A stretch of DNA of 41,584 bases, taken from Bacillus sp. (in: firmicutes) (lineage in GTDB: Bacteria > Bacillota > Bacilli > Bacillales > Bacillaceae). Shown piece after piece: positions 34,206 through 41,584 of the stretch (within the stretch, counting starts at the first letter, position 1; each line of letters opens with the position of its first letter). Location: positions 1-41,584 of the forward strand of contig JAPSLL010000037.1 of NCBI GenBank assembly GCA_031180805.1, written 5' to 3'. The notes below the pieces were generated by a model. It searched no databases. It saw only the letters and a program-made list of their open reading frames with translations, and was not told where the DNA came from. The position numbers were made by a program, and so were the translations under genes.

Positions 34206-34778
34206 TTAACATTTTTCAATTGCAACAATAAATGGTGGATGATTGTTTTTGTTAATAAACTGATACTTCAAGACATGTGCAACACTCGGATCAATTGCTT
34301 GAACATAGTTCATTACTTTATCACGCTCTATTTGGCCTTCTTTATGACCATGATAAATGACAAGTACAATGAGTCCTTCTGGCTTTAAAATAGCTAATAG
34401 TTGTTCAATTGCCTCAATTGTTGTTTCCGCAATGGTAACGACTGCTTTATCTCCTCCAGGAAGATAGCCAAGATTAAAAATTGCTCCAGCAATCTCACCA
34501 TGTTTTTCCTTAGGAACAGTTTGAAAGATATGCTGATGACCTTGATGAAAAAGTGTTACACGGTCTTCGAGGCTTTCTATCTTTAACATTTTTTTTGTGT
34601 TAGCAATCGCTGCTTCTTGGATATCATATCCATAGACATGTCCTGATTTGCCGATTAATTTAGCTAAATAAACAGTATCATGACCATTTCCAATTGTTGC
34701 ATCGATAACATAATCACCTTCGTTAACGGAAGCCTCGAGTAACTGTTTGGCAAATGGTAAAATCCGTTGTAATTTCAT
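34206..34778 (-). CDS. mnmM: tRNA nm5s2U34 methyltransferase MnmM (YtqB)
   Basis: A 190-residue SAM-dependent methyltransferase. The binding loop is DATIGNGHDTVYLA at 26-39, with motif II YDIQ at 51-54 and NLGYLPGGDK as the catalytic-loop-type segment. The orthologue YtqB of B. subtilis has been reported to methylate the 5-aminomethyl group of the tRNA wobble uridine, completing mnm5s2U. Its start overlaps the ytqA stop by 4 bases (ATGA), so the two are co-translated and act in one modification pathway. Weight on the specific activity rests on published work on the orthologue. Confidence 0.9.
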   Translation of the reverse strand: MKLQRILPFAKQLLEASVNEGDYVIDATIGNGHDTVYLAKLIGKSGHVYGYDIQEAAIANTKKMLKIESLEDRVTLFHQGHQHIFQTVPKEKHGEIAGAIFNLGYLPGGDKAVVTIAETTIEAIEQLLAILKPEGLIVLVIYHGHKEGQIERDKVMNYVQAIDPSVAHVLKYQFINKNNHPPFIVAIEKC

Positions 34779-35740
34779 CTTTCAATAACTCCTTCTTGCT
34801 GGTAAAACCTTCCTTGAAAGCTATTTCTTTTTATTAGCTCAGCATCTATTGAATTTAGCACGTTCCACTTATTTACACTCCACATAGGGCCGATCATTAA
34901 ATCAATTGGACCGTCACCAGTAATACGGTGGACAATCATTTCTGGTGGAAGTATCTCGAGTTGATCACAAACGAGATTAACGTAATCATCTTGTGACAAA
35001 AATTGTAATTGACCTTTTTCATACTGTTTTACCATTGGTGTACCTTTTAATAAATGTAGGAGATGAATTTTTATCCCTTGAACATCTAAGTCAGCAACTG
35101 CTTTCGCTGTTTCCATCATCATCTTTTCATTTTCTAAAGGCAAGCCATTTATAATATGGGAACAGACATTAATTCCATGTTTTCGAAGTTTGTTAACTCC
35201 TTCAACATAACAATTGAAATCATGTGCCCGATTGATTAATAATGCAGTACGCTCATGGACAGTTTGTAAACCGAGCTCAACCCATAAATACGTGCGCTCG
35301 TTAAGTTCGGCCAAATATTCTACAACATCATCAGGTAAGCAATCAGGTCTTGTTGCAATTGATAACCCGACAACACCTTCTATGTTTAAAACTGATTCAA
35401 ATTTTTCTTTTAATACTTCAACCGGAGCATGAGTATTTGTATACGCTTGGAAATATGCCATGTATTTCCCATCTTTCCATTTTTTGTGCATTTTAGCTTT
35501 TATGCTATGAAATTGTGTTACAAGGTTATCAGCTCGATTACCAGCAAAATCCCCTGAGCCGGCTACACTACAAAATGTGCATCCTCCGTGTGCTACAGTG
35601 CCATCACGGTTCGGGCAGTCAAATCCTCCGTCCAAAGCAACCTTAAACACTTTATGGCCAAATGTATGTCGTAAATGATAATTCCATGTATGATACCGTT
35701 TGTTGTCAGATGCAAATCTAAATGGATTTGTCTGTTTCAT
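34775..35740 (-). CDS. ytqA: Radical SAM protein YtqA (TIGR01212; MnmL)
   Basis: A 321-residue radical SAM enzyme. The cluster cysteines are Cys42, Cys54 and Cys57 (DCPNRDGT, then GGCTFC), spaced C-x11-C-x2-C as in TIGR01212 rather than CxxxCxxC. GLQTVHERTA and HIINGLPLE are typical TIM-barrel segments. GAGGTAG precedes the ATG. The B. subtilis orthologue has been linked to converting cmnm5 to nm5 at the tRNA wobble uridine (named MnmL), upstream of MnmM, which agrees with the 4-base overlap. The step assignment is from recalled literature. Confidence 0.88.
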   Translation of the reverse strand: MKQTNPFRFASDNKRYHTWNYHLRHTFGHKVFKVALDGGFDCPNRDGTVAHGGCTFCSVAGSGDFAGNRADNLVTQFHSIKAKMHKKWKDGKYMAYFQAYTNTHAPVEVLKEKFESVLNIEGVVGLSIATRPDCLPDDVVEYLAELNERTYLWVELGLQTVHERTALLINRAHDFNCYVEGVNKLRKHGINVCSHIINGLPLENEKMMMETAKAVADLDVQGIKIHLLHLLKGTPMVKQYEKGQLQFLSQDDYVNLVCDQLEILPPEMIVHRITGDGPIDLMIGPMWSVNKWNVLNSIDAELIKRNSFQGRFYQQEGVIER

Positions 35741-35942
35741 ATGAAAGCTACCTCACTTTTCTCCGAATGCTCGTTAGACGAACAAATGTGTTCTGTCAAA
35801 AAATTTTATCATGATATGTGTTCAATGGACAGTGTTCAACGTAACTTACCAATTATTTTAACTCAAGTTTTTTAACAAACATGCAAACAATAGTAACTGA
35901 TGAAGCATTAATGACTTCATACCGTTTGGAGGAGAGACTTAG

Positions 35943-36206
35943 ATGGCAACAAGACAATCTGTTGACGAATATATGCAACGCTGTAATCAAGCACTCGAAT
36001 ATGCTCGTGAGCAACAAAAAATCGGTGCAGAACAAGAACATTATAATGAAACTGAATATACTAGTGCTCTTCAAGGGCTTGAAAATGCTGTTAATGACAT
36101 TAATCATTTAGCTTTAAGTGCTAATGATGAGCAGCAAGATCGCATTTACCGGATGAGACTACAATTGCAGCAAGTGCAGAATGAAATGATTTTAAGAAGA
36201 TATTAG
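35943..36206 (+). CDS. ytzC: Small coiled-coil protein YtzC (DUF2524)
   Basis: An 87-residue helical protein rich in Gln, Glu and Asn, with heptad-like pattern (MQRCNQALEYAREQQKIG, IYRMRLQLQQVQNEMIL). GGAGAGAC precedes the ATG. It matches B. subtilis YtzC in size and location beside ytqA. Function unknown. The GTG-start small gene that follows is 10 bases downstream, so they are co-transcribed. Confidence 0.85.
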   Translation: MATRQSVDEYMQRCNQALEYAREQQKIGAEQEHYNETEYTSALQGLENAVNDINHLALSANDEQQDRIYRMRLQLQQVQNEMILRRY

Positions 36207-36216
36207 GGGGATTACA

Positions 36217-36384
36217 GTGAAGAAGCGGTCTAAGCAAAATAATCCTGAGCAAAAAACAAAAAACGGTGTAAATAGCAATGATTTAGAATTAGGCAAAGAT
36301 TACGATCCTGTTAAGCTTATTAAAAGCAATAATGCAAAGAAGGGTCAACCGATAAAATCAAAACAGCGAGATGAAAAGAAGTAA
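36217..36384 (+). CDS. Small basic protein, function unknown
   Basis: A 55-residue, strongly Lys/Asn/Gln-rich peptide starting with GTG at 36217, six bases after AGGGGG. It begins MKKRSKQNNPEQ, has a central DLELGKDYDPVKLIK, and ends KSKQRDEKK. It has no membrane span and looks disordered. Composition resembles minor spore-core or nucleic-acid-binding peptides, but no SASP motif is present, so no family is claimed. Position 10 bases after ytzC indicates the same transcript. Confidence 0.65.
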   Translation: MKKRSKQNNPEQKTKNGVNSNDLELGKDYDPVKLIKSNNAKKGQPIKSKQRDEKK

Positions 36385-36500
36385 ATTTATGGTTAGGGCT
36401 AGATCTTCTTGATTTGGCCCTTTCTAATGCAGTTTGTTCCATAACCAAATTAAAGAACTGTACGTTTTAAAAACAGGAATTGATTAAATGGGTAAATAAT

Positions 36501-36535
36501 AACAAGGAACCTCACAACATGAGGTTCCTTGTTTA
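36501..36535. terminator. Terminator of the SASP gene
   Basis: A perfect 14-bp stem AACAAGGAACCTCA/TGAGGTTCCTTGTT (36501-36514 with 36520-36533) with a 5-base loop lies just after the SASP stop codon on the minus strand. Confidence 0.9.
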
Positions 36536-36543
36536 TCATCATA

Positions 36544-36735
36544 CTATTGCTTTTGATTCTGTAGCTGGCGTTCACCTAAAGCGATTAAGCGCTTTGTCAT
36601 TTCTCCACCAACAGAACCATTTGCACGAGCGGTCGTATCGGCACCTAGTTCAACCCCTAATTCGTTTGCAATTTCCTCTTTTAAGGAAGCTAGAGCATTT
36701 TCTGCACCTGGCACTAATAATTTATTCCTAGCCAT
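36544..36735 (-). CDS. Alpha/beta-type small acid-soluble spore protein
   Basis: A 63-residue SASP that coats spore DNA and is degraded at germination. The family core is clear: [20 protein letters not shown] with the GPR protease cleavage region [10 protein letters not shown], then [31 protein letters not shown] precedes the ATG. It shows the host forms endospores. A sigma-G promoter is expected in 36736-36830 on this strand; I could not identify a convincing pair of boxes. The location agrees with an sspA-type gene near ytpA in B. subtilis. Confidence 0.95.
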   Translation of the reverse strand: MARNKLLVPGAENALASLKEEIANELGVELGADTTARANGSVGGEMTKRLIALGERQLQNQKQ

Positions 36736-36917
36736 TGTACAACACCCCTTTTATTGAATATAGGAAGGTACCTAATGAGCACCGATTGAATGCTCAAGAT
36801 TATGATTCCCAGCTACATCTTTTTTACACGCTTTTCATCTATATCTGAAGGTAAGCGCTGTTTATTAGCCGAAATTTTTGAATCGGGGCTATTTCTTTTC
36901 TGATTTTAATATAAGCT

Positions 36918-37091
36918 ATGTTGGAACGGATACATAAGACTCCTGCATGGTTACGTGTGCTAGAACAAATAAAAGTGCATACCAGTTTTACAAAAAATGT
37001 GGATTTATTGAACAGGGAAGGCTTATCAAGGAATTTTTATCTGGACGGTAAATATGTCGATGATATCTTAATGTATGTTCATGTAGATTAA
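36918..37091 (+). pseudogene. GNAT N-acetyltransferase C-terminal remnant
   Basis: One frame reads WLRVLEQ at 36948-36968 and FYLDGKYVDDILMYVHVD at the end (stop 37089). Between them the acetyltransferase-like sequence lies in another frame: NKSAYQFYKKCGFIEQGR, then LIKEF. Two single-base changes of opposite sign thus disrupt the reading frame. The pattern (NKSAY-FYKKCGF-EQGR-DGKYVDDILM) is the C-terminal acetyl-CoA/substrate part of GNAT enzymes; the N-terminal two thirds are missing. A 57-codon ORF from 36918 is an artefact of the compensating shifts. It sits in a 600-base gap between the SASP and yttB. Confidence 0.8.
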
Positions 37092-37271
37092 CAGGGTAAA
37101 AGCAGGCAGAAAAGTCGGTAAATTCCCATTATTACAACATTCCTTAACAGGTGTAATATTCATTGCAAATAGGGAGAAAAGGGGCTAAAATTCTCTGAGG
37201 AACAGAATGAAAAACGAGGTTATTGTGTCTATTTTCATCTGAAAATAACAAGCCTTTTTCATTCAATGAAG

Positions 37272-37306
37272 GCTATAAAACTATCGTAGAAAACTAGTTT
37301 TATAGC
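37272..37306 (+). promoter_or_regulatory. Perfect 12-bp inverted repeat upstream of yttB
   Basis: The arms GCTATAAAACTA and TAGTTTTATAGC (37272-37283 with 37295-37306) flank an 11-base spacer, and the symmetry extends imperfectly a few bases outwards. It lies 28 bases before the yttB start. It could be an operator for an efflux repressor or a hairpin in the leader; the T-run that a terminator needs is weak. Confidence 0.55.
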
Positions 37307-37334
37307 TTTAAATTTATTTGTTAGGAGGATGAAG

Positions 37335-38525
37335 ATGCCACGTTCTCTTTGGTTACTTGTGATTGGAATGCTAATAAATGTAATGGGTTCGTCTTTTTTA
37401 TGGCCTTTAAATACCATTTATATCCACGACCACTTAGGGAAATCGTTAACTGTTGCAGGAGTTGTTTTAATGCTAAATGCAGCAGCAACAGTAATAGGAA
37501 ATTTAGTTGGCGGTGTTTTATTCGATAAGATAGGTGGTTATAAAACAATTCTTATTGGAATTATCATTACATTAGTTTCTGTCACATTACTTATGTTCTT
37601 CCATGGTTGGCCACTCTATGTTTATTTGCTTATTTTGATCGGCTTTGGTTCAGGGATTGTTTTTCCGGCGACATATGCGTTAGCAGGAACCGTATGGCCA
37701 GAAGGTGGGAGAAAACCGTTTAACGCAATTTATGTAGCGCAAAATATTGGTGTTGCAGCAGGTGCCTCTCTTGGTGGAATTGTTGCTTCATTCTCATTCA
37801 CATATATTTTCATAGCAAATGCGGCGTTATATGCAATCTTTTTCTTTATTGCTATTTTTGGTTACCGAAATATAGATGATACAAATGTAAGTCAGACATC
37901 AATCCTTGAGGAAAATCGAAAAGGGAATAATGGACCGAGATTTCAAGCACTTGTTATTTTATGTATTGGTTACTTATTATGCTGGGTTGGATATGTACAA
38001 TGGTCAACAACGATTTCCTCACATACTCAAAGTTTAGACATTTCGTTAAGTCAATATAGCTTATTATGGACGGTGAATGGTGTTTTAATTGTATGTGCGC
38101 AGCCATTAATATCATTATTTGTTAAATATTTTGCTAAAACGTTAAAGAAACAAATGATTGTAGGGTTTGTTGTTTTTATTATTTCATATATAGTTGCAGC
38201 GAATGCTGAGCAATTTACTAGTTTTCTCGTTGCAATGGTGATCTTAACCTTTGGAGAAATGCTGATATGGCCAGCGGTCCCAACGATTGCTGATAGTCTT
38301 GCCTCTAGGGGAAGACAAGGATTCTACCAAGGCTTTGTTAACAGTACAGCTACTGGAGGAAGAATGATCGGACCGCTACTAGGTGGGCTCATCGTAGACC
38401 ATTACAACATGAGCCTTCTCTTCCTCATCATCATTAGCCTACTATTCATTGGAATCTTCACAACCTCTATTTATGACAAGAAGCTCGTTACTGGGGACAG
38501 TCCCCAAAAAGAGGCTCTTCTATAA
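37335..38525 (+). CDS. yttB: MFS transporter YttB
   Basis: A 396-residue major facilitator with about twelve spans and the loop 2-3 motif (GGVLFDKIGGYKT). It is very like B. subtilis YttB, including N-terminus MPRSLWLLVIGMLIN and FGSGIVFPATYALAGTVWPEGGRK. The second ATG (37335) is chosen; AGGAGG is six bases upstream, whereas the first ATG at 37329 touches it. Substrate unknown; such proteins often export drugs. The last codons (GDSPQKEALL) are written by a GGGGACAGTCCCC-type palindrome that has entered the end of the gene. Confidence 0.9.
   Translation: MPRSLWLLVIGMLINVMGSSFLWPLNTIYIHDHLGKSLTVAGVVLMLNAAATVIGNLVGGVLFDKIGGYKTILIGIIITLVSVTLLMFFHGWPLYVYLLILIGFGSGIVFPATYALAGTVWPEGGRKPFNAIYVAQNIGVAAGASLGGIVASFSFTYIFIANAALYAIFFFIAIFGYRNIDDTNVSQTSILEENRKGNNGPRFQALVILCIGYLLCWVGYVQWSTTISSHTQSLDISLSQYSLLWTVNGVLIVCAQPLISLFVKYFAKTLKKQMIVGFVVFIISYIVAANAEQFTSFLVAMVILTFGEMLIWPAVPTIADSLASRGRQGFYQGFVNSTATGGRMIGPLLGGLIVDHYNMSLLFLIIISLLFIGIFTTSIYDKKLVTGDSPQKEALL
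38492..38506. repeat. GGGGACAGTCCCC palindrome, copy 1, inside the yttB C-terminus
   Basis: A 15-base palindrome with TGGGGAC/GTCCCCA arms. It lies within coding sequence and supplies the residues near the C-terminus. Confidence 0.9.
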
Positions 38526-38543
38526 TTATTAGGTGAAAGCACT

Positions 38544-38604
38544 GATGATTGGGGACAGTCCCCAATCATCGCTTAAACCTTCCTGTTCAAGGGGTTAAGC
38601 GATG
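38544..38604. repeat. Palindrome copy 2 followed by a second inverted repeat
   Basis: The core TGGGGACAGTCCCCA (38550-38564) is extended by GATGA/TCATC arms to a 27-base palindrome (38544-38570). Overlapping it, CATCGCTTAA (38567-38576) pairs with TTAAGCGATG (38595-38604). Together they would act as one compact hairpin unit, possibly also ending the yttB transcript. Confidence 0.85.
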
Positions 38605-38634
38605 AACTTTGGTAGAGATTAGTGAATGGGGGAC

Positions 38635-38703
38635 AGTCCCCAAATAAGTGGTTTATCGATAATAATCGACTCAATTCAACGAAATGGGGACTGTCCCCCA
38701 TTT
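38635..38703. repeat. Palindrome copies 3 and 4 in inverted orientation
   Basis: Copy 3 (38637-38652) reads GGGGGACAGTCCCC and copy 4 (38685-38700) reads GGGGACTGTCCCCC. They are reverse complements of each other, about 32 bases apart. They form either two small hairpins or one long one, the arrangement seen in REP/BIME-type elements. Confidence 0.88.
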
Positions 38704-38710
38704 TACATAC

Positions 38711-38739
38711 TTGCATATCATGACAAATTTATATAAAAT
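38711..38739 (+). promoter_or_regulatory. Probable sigma-A promoter of leuS
   Basis: TTGCAT (38711-38716), a 17-base spacer and TAAAAT (38734-38739) lie just upstream of the T-box leader. The -35 has two mismatches. The last GGGGAC palindrome ends 10 bases before it. Confidence 0.55.
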
Positions 38740-38761
38740 AAGGTTTAATAAATGTATACGA

Positions 38762-39006
38762 GATGAACGGAGAGAAGGAATAGTAGGTAGCATTTGATCG
38801 TTCAGAGAGTTGACGGCTGGTGTGAGTCAATCGATTGTTGCTAGTGAACTCGCCTTTGAGTTACAAATGTGAAAGCCAAATTAGGGTCCTGTAATATTTG
38901 TCGTTAATCCACGTTACGGATGTCAAAGTGGGCATGAGTCTATGCCAAAGTTGGGTGGTACCACGGGAACTAAACCTCTCGTCCCTGTTTGGGATGGGGG
39001 GTTTTT
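38762..39006 (+). ncRNA. T-box leader, leucine-specific, controlling leuS
   Basis: Features in order are Stem I with the AGTA loop (38782-38785), a specifier region GTGAACTCGCC with Leu codon CTC at 38849-38851, the T-box TTGGGTGGTACCACGGGAAC (38951-38970), and a terminator. The UGGU bulge (38956-38959) can pair with the tRNA acceptor end NCCA; its final U fits the A73 discriminator of tRNA-Leu. The terminator stem is 38972-38985 with 38991-39004, with three G-T pairs. Uncharged tRNA-Leu should allow read-through. Confidence 0.96.
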
Positions 39007-39126
39007 CAATTTTTTTTATTCATCTATGAATAAGTACAGTCATTTGGTCCATACTTTGATCCGTTCAAACGGTTAATACTATAAAATCACGATACATATT
39101 GGAAGTATAGAGAAGGAGGATGTAAT

Positions 39127-41541
39127 ATGAGCTTCGATCATCAACAGATTGAAAAGAAATGGCAAAATTATTGGTTGCAAAATAAAACATTTAAAACTAC
39201 AGAGGATACAGATAAGCCGAAATTTTATGCGCTTGATATGTTTCCATATCCATCAGGTGCAGGATTACATGTTGGCCATCCTGAAGGCTACACAGCAACT
39301 GACATCCTTTCAAGAATGAAGCGGATGCAGGGCTATAATGTACTTCACCCAATGGGTTGGGATGCTTTTGGTTTACCAGCTGAGCAATATGCACTTGATA
39401 CTGGGAATGACCCTGCAGAATTTACAAAACATAATATTGATAACTTTAGAAGACAAATCCAATCGTTAGGTTTTTCCTATGACTGGGATCGTGAAGTAAA
39501 TACGACGGATCCTGAATATTACAAATGGACACAATGGATTTTCCTTCAATTATATAAAAAAGGCTTGGCATATGTGGATGAAGTCCCTGTAAACTGGTGC
39601 CCTGCACTAGGTACAGTATTAGCAAATGAAGAAGTCATCGATGGAAAAAGTGAACGTGGTGGTCATCCTGTTGAACGACGTCCGATGAAGCAATGGATGC
39701 TAAAAATTACAGCCTATGCAGACAGACTACTTGAGGATTTAGAAGAAGTTGATTGGCCAGAAAGCATTAAAGATATGCAACGCAACTGGATTGGTCGTTC
39801 TGAAGGAGCACATGTCCACTTCCAAATCGATGGTCACGAGGAGACTTTTACAGTTTTTACTACACGTCCTGATACTTTATTCGGTGCAACATACGCTGTA
39901 TTAGCTCCTGAGCATGCATATGTAGAGAAAATTACAACAGCAGAGCAAAAAGCAGCTGTTGATGCGTATATTGATCAAATTAAACATAAAAGTGACTTAG
40001 AGCGTACAGAGCTATCAAAAGAAAAAACAGGTGTATTTACTGGAGCATATGCAATAAATCCAGTTAATGGTGAAAAAATGCCAATTTGGATTGCAGATTA
40101 TGTTCTAGCAACATATGGAACAGGGGCAATTATGGCCGTTCCTGCTCACGATGAACGTGACTTTGAATTTGCGCAAAAATTTAATCTACCAATTAAAGAA
40201 GTAGTTAGTGGCGGAGACATTTCAAATGAGGCTTACACTGGTGATGGTGAGCATGTAAACTCTGATTTCTTAAATGGGCTAGGCAAGCAGGAAGCTATTG
40301 AAAAAATGATTGCATGGCTAGAGGAAAATAAAAAGGGTGAAAAGAAAGTAACTTATCGTCTCCGCGATTGGTTGTTCAGCCGTCAACGTTATTGGGGTGA
40401 ACCAATTCCAATTATTCATTGGGAAGACGGCACAATGTCAGCCGTTCCTGAAGAGGAGCTTCCGCTCGTATTGCCGAAGACAAAGGAAATTAAACCATCA
40501 GGTACAGGTGAATCACCACTTGCGATTATTGACGACTTTGTTAATGTCGTTGACCCTGAAACAGGGAAAAAAGGTCGCCGCGAGACAAATACAATGCCGC
40601 AATGGGCAGGTAGCTGCTGGTATTACTTACGTTATATTGACCCGAAAAACAGTGAAGCATTAGCGGATGATGAGAAATTAAAGCAATGGTTACCTGTTGA
40701 TATTTATATTGGTGGAGCAGAGCATGCTGTTCTTCACCTGCTTTATGCACGTTTCTGGCATAAATTTTTATATGATATTGGCGTAGTACCAACGAAAGAG
40801 CCATTCCAAAAATTATTTAACCAAGGAATGATTCTTGGAGAAAATAATGAAAAAATGAGTAAATCAAAAGGAAACGTTGTTAACCCTGACGAAATTGTTG
40901 AATCACATGGTGCTGATACACTTCGACTTTATGAAATGTTTATGGGCCCATTAGATGCTTCTATTGCTTGGTCTACAACTGGACTTGATGGAGCAAGACG
41001 TTTCTTAGATCGAATTTGGCGTTTATTTATTGAGGATAATGGTGAATTAAGTCCAAAAGTAGTTGACCAAAAAAGTGATCAATTAGAACGTGTTTACCAT
41101 CAAACAGTTAAAAAGGTAACGGAAGATTATGAAGGCTTACGTTTTAATACAGCCATTTCACAACTGATGGTGTTTATAAATGAAGCATATAAAGTAACAG
41201 TTTTACCGAAGGAATTTGTTGAAGGCTTTGTTAAATTATTATCACCGATTGCACCTCATTTGTCCGAGGAATTATGGAATAAGCTTGGTCACGAAACAAC
41301 AATTTCATACGAAGCATGGCCTACTTATGACGAAACAAAGCTTGTCGAAAATGAAGTGGAAATCGTTGTTCAAGTAAATGGAAAAGTCCGTGCAAAGCTT
41401 AATGTTGCAAAGGATATTACGAAAGAGCAACTAGAAAATGTTGCCCTTGAGGATGAGCGTGTTAAGGAACAAATCGAAGGTAAAACAATTCGTAAGGTTA
41501 TTGCTGTCCCTGGAAAGCTTGTTAATATTGTAGCTAATTAA
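39127..41541 (+). CDS. leuS: Leucyl-tRNA synthetase LeuS
   Basis: Charges tRNA-Leu with leucine; cytoplasmic class I synthetase, 804 residues as in other Bacilli. The nucleotide motif is HVGH at 48-51 (in [12 protein letters not shown]), and KMSKS is at 576-580. The editing domain (CP1) spans about residues 220-420, with the threonine-rich [22 protein letters not shown] precedes the ATG. A T-box adjusts expression to leucine charging. The gene ends with a strong hairpin at the window edge. Confidence 0.99.
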   Translation: MSFDHQQIEKKWQNYWLQNKTFKTTEDTDKPKFYALDMFPYPSGAGLHVGHPEGYTATDILSRMKRMQGYNVLHPMGWDAFGLPAEQYALDTGNDPAEFTKHNIDNFRRQIQSLGFSYDWDREVNTTDPEYYKWTQWIFLQLYKKGLAYVDEVPVNWCPALGTVLANEEVIDGKSERGGHPVERRPMKQWMLKITAYADRLLEDLEEVDWPESIKDMQRNWIGRSEGAHVHFQIDGHEETFTVFTTRPDTLFGATYAVLAPEHAYVEKITTAEQKAAVDAYIDQIKHKSDLERTELSKEKTGVFTGAYAINPVNGEKMPIWIADYVLATYGTGAIMAVPAHDERDFEFAQKFNLPIKEVVSGGDISNEAYTGDGEHVNSDFLNGLGKQEAIEKMIAWLEENKKGEKKVTYRLRDWLFSRQRYWGEPIPIIHWEDGTMSAVPEEELPLVLPKTKEIKPSGTGESPLAIIDDFVNVVDPETGKKGRRETNTMPQWAGSCWYYLRYIDPKNSEALADDEKLKQWLPVDIYIGGAEHAVLHLLYARFWHKFLYDIGVVPTKEPFQKLFNQGMILGENNEKMSKSKGNVVNPDEIVESHGADTLRLYEMFMGPLDASIAWSTTGLDGARRFLDRIWRLFIEDNGELSPKVVDQKSDQLERVYHQTVKKVTEDYEGLRFNTAISQLMVFINEAYKVTVLPKEFVEGFVKLLSPIAPHLSEELWNKLGHETTISYEAWPTYDETKLVENEVEIVVQVNGKVRAKLNVAKDITKEQLENVALEDERVKEQIEGKTIRKVIAVPGKLVNIVAN

Positions 41542-41552
41542 GTTTATTTAAA

Positions 41553-41584
41553 AATCGCCTCGGCCTATACTGAGGCGGTTTTTT
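41553..41584 (+). terminator. Terminator after leuS
   Basis: The stem CGCCTC/GAGGCG (41556-41561 with 41572-41577), extended by A-T and G-T pairs, is followed by a T-run reaching the window end. Confidence 0.88.

Noticed and set aside
35853-36111. Open frames on both strands overlapping ytzC
   Set aside because: They have no ribosome site and conflict with the well-supported ytzC frame.
36736-36840. Sigma-G promoter for the SASP gene
   Set aside because: CATTAG and CATAAT candidates lack a correctly spaced -35 element, so no promoter is claimed.
1-41584. CRISPR arrays, tRNA or rRNA genes, prophage or intact insertion sequences
   Set aside because: No regularly spaced direct repeats, cloverleaf sequences, transposase or phage genes were recognised on either strand.

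Overview
This window looks like the chromosome of a low-GC, endospore-forming member of the Bacillaceae. It encodes an alpha/beta-type small acid-soluble spore protein. The DNA is AT-rich, and ribosome binding sites are strong AGGAGG types, several with TTG or GTG starts. Gene content and order follow the leuS-yttB-ytqA-ytqB-ytpB-ytpA-ytoA ... asnB-metK-ytmB-ytmA-ytlACD-ytkD-dps-luxS-ytjA-ytiB segment of Bacillus subtilis. Several blocks are inserted (the DUF58/MoxR cluster, a chemoreceptor, a glycosyltransferase/PAP2 pair). The metK neighbour pckA is absent. No plasmid, phage or complete transposon was seen.

Layout. (1) 1-2.7 kb: a zinc-binding lipoprotein (znuA/adcA type) behind two Zur-like operators, a wrecked beta-carbonic anhydrase (ytiB type), yidD and luxS. 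(2) 2.8-9.3 kb: a TraB-family membrane protein, a TerC-family metal exporter, a TetR regulator, zinc-independent GTP cyclohydrolase folE2, and a divergent permease/TIGR03943 pair. Several of these genes point to metal, especially zinc, homeostasis. (3) 9.3-15.5 kb: ytzI-like peptide, dps with a sigma-B-type promoter, small conserved proteins, ytkD, the ytlACD ABC importer, ytmA and ytmB. (4) 15.7-20.2 kb: metK under a SAM-I riboswitch with an unusually long P3 arm, a YtkA/FixH-like lipoprotein, and asnB. (5) 20.3-27.3 kb: a tightly packed cluster of a GPDPase-type membrane protein, DUF4129, DUF4350, MoxR ATPase and DUF58, facing a SpoIIM-like protein, with a divergent RDD protein. It resembles a widely distributed but functionally undefined cell-envelope system. 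(6) 27.4-30.6 kb: a chemoreceptor lacking an external sensor domain behind a sigma-D-like promoter, then a GT4 glycosyltransferase and PAP2 phosphatase. (7) 30.6-36.8 kb: a 640-base gene-poor stretch, ytoA, ytpA, ytpB, the tRNA-modification pair ytqB/ytqA (mnmM/mnmL), ytzC, a small basic protein and a SASP. (8) 36.9-41.6 kb: a GNAT acetyltransferase remnant, yttB preceded by a perfect inverted repeat, a group of GGGGACAGTCCCC palindromes, and leuS behind a leucine-specific T-box.

How the parts relate. SAM metabolism appears twice (metK; luxS detoxifies S-ribosylhomocysteine). Zinc economy appears as Zur-like sites, the ZnuA-like receptor and FolE2. The strongest candidate for an undescribed system is the MoxR/DUF58/DUF4129/DUF4350/SpoIIM/RDD cluster. 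The most distinctive non-coding features are the extended SAM riboswitch, the palindrome family after yttB and the Zur-like operator beside a deleted carbonic anhydrase gene. All assignments come from reading the sequence and recalling families; no database search was run.
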